Assembly (NCBI GenBank): GCA_964459065.1
Contig: CAYWMN010000171.1
Span: forward strand, 1 to 8,232
Direction of reading: 5' to 3'
DNA length: 8,232 nt
From: JAMCXS01 sp964459065
GTDB lineage: Bacteria; Acidobacteriota; Terriglobia; UBA7540
The position numbers were made by a program, and so were the translations under genes. The notes under the pieces were generated by a model. The model saw nothing but the letters and a program-made list of their open reading frames with translations, was not told where the DNA came from and did not search any database. This document shows, one piece after another, positions 5,843 to 8,232 of the stretch. Position 1 is the stretch's first letter; each line of letters begins with the position of its first letter.

Positions 5843-5859
5843 CTTCGGAATGCCCGAAG
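5843..5859. terminator. Hairpin between convergent kdsB and GH28 genes
   Basis: Cttcgg (5843-5848) and ccgaag (5854-5859) form a 6-bp stem with a five-base loop aatgc, 127 bases after kdsB and 40 bases beyond the GH28 stop. No T run follows on either strand, so it is not a canonical intrinsic terminator. I list it as the only obvious structure in the 182-base convergent gap (5717-5898). Confidence 0.3.
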
Positions 5860-5898
5860 GGAACTGGAGATCTTCGCTTGAGATACGCTTCACTGCAT

Positions 5899-7539
5899 TC
5901 AGCGATCTGCTTTTCCAGCGCGGGACTTATCTCCCGGCATCAGGTTGCCCGTCTCCGCCAAAGTCCCTTTGGGAACCTCTTCGCCGGCCTTGATGGGAAT
6001 CTCAGATTCACTCAAATCGTTTCCTACGAGGTGGACCTTTCGGGTGCCTCGGCCGTTGATCTGCAGGTAGGTCCTGGTGCCTGGCAGCGCCCTGCAACCT
6101 TGAACCAGGGCCTGGTCTGCGTCCTGGAGCGCAACCACGGGCTGGTTGCCGGACCCTGGCTCGGCGCGAAGGGAAAGCAGGTCAAGTTCCGCGACGTCGT
6201 CCATGGCCAGGGCCGGGCGGGCATCCGAATTTTCCAGATGCAGATTGAATCCCTCCAGGCGAAGTCCACGCACGTGCCGGCAATAAAGCCCGTAAGCGGG
6301 CAGAGGGCCGAACATGTCTTCTTCGGGATATTTGGAGATGGCCTCGGGCACTTCCCGCAATTCGGTCGCGGCGCCTCCTCCCGCAGCCGAGATGCGAATG
6401 TTCTCAAGCGTCACATTCCGGACGTAGTGGCCCGGGATGCCCGTAATCGAGGAGGTCACGGTGCTTCCGGTCGCCACAATGTTGGAGATCGAGACATTCT
6501 GAACGGTGCCCGGCGTCGGGGTTTGCTGGCACCGTCCGCGATTTCCGAGGCGAATGAAGATGGGCGCCTGCACGCCTTCCATGACAAGATTGCTGACAAC
6601 CACGCCGTCAACGTTGGAGCCGTCGACCGATTCCAATGAAACGCCGGTACGCGGACCCCGGCCCCACTTGTCCGGGCGGGCGAAGATCGTACAATTGCTG
6701 AACGCGATGTTCTTGAAATCACCGCTTGATTCGGTTCCGAACTTCAAGGCATTGGAGGCTGTTGTCAGGACGCAATTCGTGACGGTAAGGTTCTCAGTAG
6801 GACGGATCTCGCCGAGGGAAGGGCTTGCTTTGGGAACAATGGCATCGTCCCAAGCTTCGATGTAGCAGTTTGAGATTCGAACGTAACGGCAACAGTCCGG
6901 GTCGATTCCATCGGCGTATCCGTTGAAGATCGTTACTCCTTGAATCTCCACATAATCGCAGCCCAACATGCTGATGTTGTAGTTTGGCGCGTTCTGCAGC
7001 GTGATGTCCCGGATCGAAAACTGCTGGCAGCGTTTCAGCGCGATCGGTTTGGGACCGTGGCGCTTCCTGCGATTCCCGTCGATAATTCCGCGCCCGGCAA
7101 TGGCAAAGTTGTGGGCATTCTCGGCCCGAACAAGTGCGGAATTGAAGTAAGTGGTTTCGGGATCAGAGCAGGAATCATAGCTGAGCTTTTCGTAAGGATC
7201 ATAGTCACTGCTGTCGGGGCTTCCCAGCAGAGTGGCCCCGGCGTCAAGAAAGAGGGTCACAAAACTTTTCAGCCGCACGGTTCCTGAAAGATACTTTCCC
7301 CCCGGCAAGTATACGGTTCCACCTTTTTCAGCAGCGGCGTCGATAGCCGACTGAATCGCCCTCGTATCTTTGGTGATTCCGTCGCCCTTCGCGCCAAAGT
7401 GGAGAACATTAAAAAACGGAAACGAGTGCCCGGTGGCTCGCGCAGGGCCCGCTCCAAAGGCGCCCGGCGTGGCTGCCGCCAGGCCGGGAACCATGAGGGA
7501 AGCCGATTTTGCAAGGAAGTCTTTTCGAGTGATTTTCAT
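5899..7539 (-). CDS. Exported GH28 family glycoside hydrolase (polygalacturonase-like)
   Basis: This 546-residue protein is predicted to hydrolyse a galacturonan- or rhamnogalacturonan-type pectic polymer outside the cytoplasm. The N-terminus (TRKDFLAKSASLMVPGLAAA) is a signal peptide with a Tat-like RKDFL variant. NVLHFGAKGDGITKDTRAIQ at 44-63 is the entry motif of parallel beta-helix pectinases, followed by GGTVYLPGGKYLSGTVRLKS. GH28 active-site strands follow: NGYADGIDPD at 206-215 (the NTD aspartate), AWDDAIVPK at 229-237 (the DD pair) and RTGVSLES at 297-304 in the RIK region. Where many GH28 enzymes have a GHG histidine motif, this one reads ASNALKFGTES (261-271). The helix continues with repeats such as VQNVSISNI and VRNVTLENI and a long C-terminal part to 546, longer than typical 400-480-residue members. 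A GGGAG site six bases before the ATG supports the start. It lies 39 bases downstream of the oxidoreductase gene, probably in the same operon. Confidence 0.88.
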   Translation of the reverse strand: MKITRKDFLAKSASLMVPGLAAATPGAFGAGPARATGHSFPFFNVLHFGAKGDGITKDTRAIQSAIDAAAEKGGTVYLPGGKYLSGTVRLKSFVTLFLDAGATLLGSPDSSDYDPYEKLSYDSCSDPETTYFNSALVRAENAHNFAIAGRGIIDGNRRKRHGPKPIALKRCQQFSIRDITLQNAPNYNISMLGCDYVEIQGVTIFNGYADGIDPDCCRYVRISNCYIEAWDDAIVPKASPSLGEIRPTENLTVTNCVLTTASNALKFGTESSGDFKNIAFSNCTIFARPDKWGRGPRTGVSLESVDGSNVDGVVVSNLVMEGVQAPIFIRLGNRGRCQQTPTPGTVQNVSISNIVATGSTVTSSITGIPGHYVRNVTLENIRISAAGGGAATELREVPEAISKYPEEDMFGPLPAYGLYCRHVRGLRLEGFNLHLENSDARPALAMDDVAELDLLSLRAEPGSGNQPVVALQDADQALVQGCRALPGTRTYLQINGRGTRKVHLVGNDLSESEIPIKAGEEVPKGTLAETGNLMPGDKSRAGKADR

Positions 7540-7578
7540 GCTGACTCCCTTCAGAGTCGATTCGGGGAAGTGCGCCCT

Positions 7579-8232
7579 CTAATCGAGAGGAATTTCAACC
7601 TCGGCGCCGTGGCGCTCGGCTGAAAGATAGGCGGCGTAAAGCACCGCGGTGGAATCAGCAGCCAATTGGCCGTTGGCCAGCGGTTCGCGGTTGTCGCGGA
7701 TGCTCTCAAGAAAATCCTGAAATTCCGCAAGATATCCATGCTGCCAGGCTTCATCGGGAGCGGGATGACTCCATCCCTGCTTGGTGGAAATTTTCTCGGT
7801 AATGTACACGTCCTTGAAAAAATCTTCCTGCGGATTGTAGGTTTCAAGCGCGTTAATCGGATTCAGATTGCAACGCGTCCGATGGTTGTTGGCGTAAACT
7901 TCAAACCAGTTGTGGACGCCGCCCAGCACCAACTCCGAAGAGAAAATATCGGCAACCGTCCCGTCGGTAAAAGTGATGTGAACTTGCCCGTAGTCTTCAA
8001 TATCCTCATAACCCCGGCGAATGAAGCCGGCGTCCTGGAAGTTTTCAAGCCCGGTGATTTCGTGGGTGCGGGCCGAGACGCTCGCGGGCCGGATGGGCTT
8101 GCCCCCCCGCGCGTTTCCTTCCGTGGCTTTAAAATAAAGCGCGGTTGAAAGCGGATGGCAGGCCTTGCCCACGATGGAGCCGCCGCCGGAAAACTTCCAG
8201 ATCCCGTAATAAGGAGAATGCGAGCCGCTGTG
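7579..8232 (-). CDS. Gfo/Idh/MocA family oxidoreductase, C-terminal part (5' end outside window)
   Basis: The frame is open from the window edge to a TAG at 7579, giving the last 217 residues. The N-terminal Rossmann fold with its GxGxxG dinucleotide motif is therefore not visible. The visible part is the family's C-terminal alpha/beta domain: KFSGGGSIVGKACHPLSTAL near its start contains the conserved glycine-rich turn and histidine, followed by beta-sheet strands (GQVHITFTDGTVADIFSSEL, then NWFEVYANNHRTRCNLNP). It ends with the usual helix EFQDFLESIRDNREPLANGQ followed by AADSTAVLYAAYLSAERHG. Members are NAD(P)-dependent sugar, inositol or uronate dehydrogenases and related enzymes. The substrate cannot be told from this part. 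Its position directly upstream of a GH28 gene suggests work on a sugar released from pectic polymers. A GTG at 8172 exists in frame but lies inside the conserved domain and is not the start. Confidence 0.85.
   Translation of the reverse strand, partial: HSGSHSPYYGIWKFSGGGSIVGKACHPLSTALYFKATEGNARGGKPIRPASVSARTHEITGLENFQDAGFIRRGYEDIEDYGQVHITFTDGTVADIFSSELVLGGVHNWFEVYANNHRTRCNLNPINALETYNPQEDFFKDVYITEKISTKQGWSHPAPDEAWQHGYLAEFQDFLESIRDNREPLANGQLAADSTAVLYAAYLSAERHGAEVEIPLD

Noticed and set aside
5824..6639. 271-codon plus-strand frame opposite the GH28 gene.
   Set aside because: The GH28 motifs on the other strand are unambiguous. This frame is antisense to them and lacks a supported start.
1..8232. 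CRISPR array, rRNA or transposase.
   Set aside because: No regularly spaced repeats, rRNA-like conserved blocks, transposase motifs or terminal inverted repeats were seen.

Overview
The window reads as chromosome from a Gram-negative soil-type bacterium. The KDO-activating enzyme gene kdsB implies lipopolysaccharide. The combination of kdsB, a GH28 polysaccharide hydrolase with a Gfo/Idh/MocA oxidoreductase, and an integrase start of a style I associate with Acidobacteriota makes that phylum my best guess, but this is inference and nothing in the window proves it. The right two thirds (about 2600 to the end) is GC-rich with clean, closely spaced genes. The left third is visibly more AT-rich in places and looks like accessory DNA.

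Left part (1-2613): the 3' end of a broken or truncated gene (10-333) is followed on the same strand by a complete gene of unknown function (394-1554) with a helix-turn-helix-like N-terminus and a charged coiled coil. After it come about 900 bases with no convincing gene. That stretch holds a possible small CxxC/CxxC protein on the minus strand, a diverged 29-bp direct repeat (2151-2179 and 2385-2413), an AT-rich cluster of short inverted repeats, an 18-bp piece resembling a tRNA 3' end including CCA, a strong bidirectional terminator hairpin, and a 48-codon open frame resembling the first residues of a tyrosine-recombinase integrase. Together these suggest a decayed end of an integrated element.

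Middle (2610-4776, minus strand): a membrane protein of the YwiC-like family lies 19 bases downstream of a DUF438-hemerythrin-PAS protein. The two probably form one transcription unit with a possible role in sensing or responding to oxygen or nitric oxide. The role is inferred from domain content and from the position of ywiC beside anaerobic nitrate-respiration genes in Bacillus subtilis.

Right part: kdsB (4958-5716, plus strand) is divergent from the DUF438 gene and makes CMP-KDO for lipopolysaccharide. Convergent to it is a minus-strand pair, a Gfo/Idh/MocA-type oxidoreductase (cut by the window edge at 8232) followed 39 bases later by an exported GH28 family glycosidase (5899-7539). This is probably a pectin or rhamnogalacturonan utilisation operon that continues beyond the window.

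No CRISPR array, complete tRNA, rRNA or insertion sequence was seen. The most unusual material is the uncharacterised left-hand gene pair and the integration-scar region next to it.
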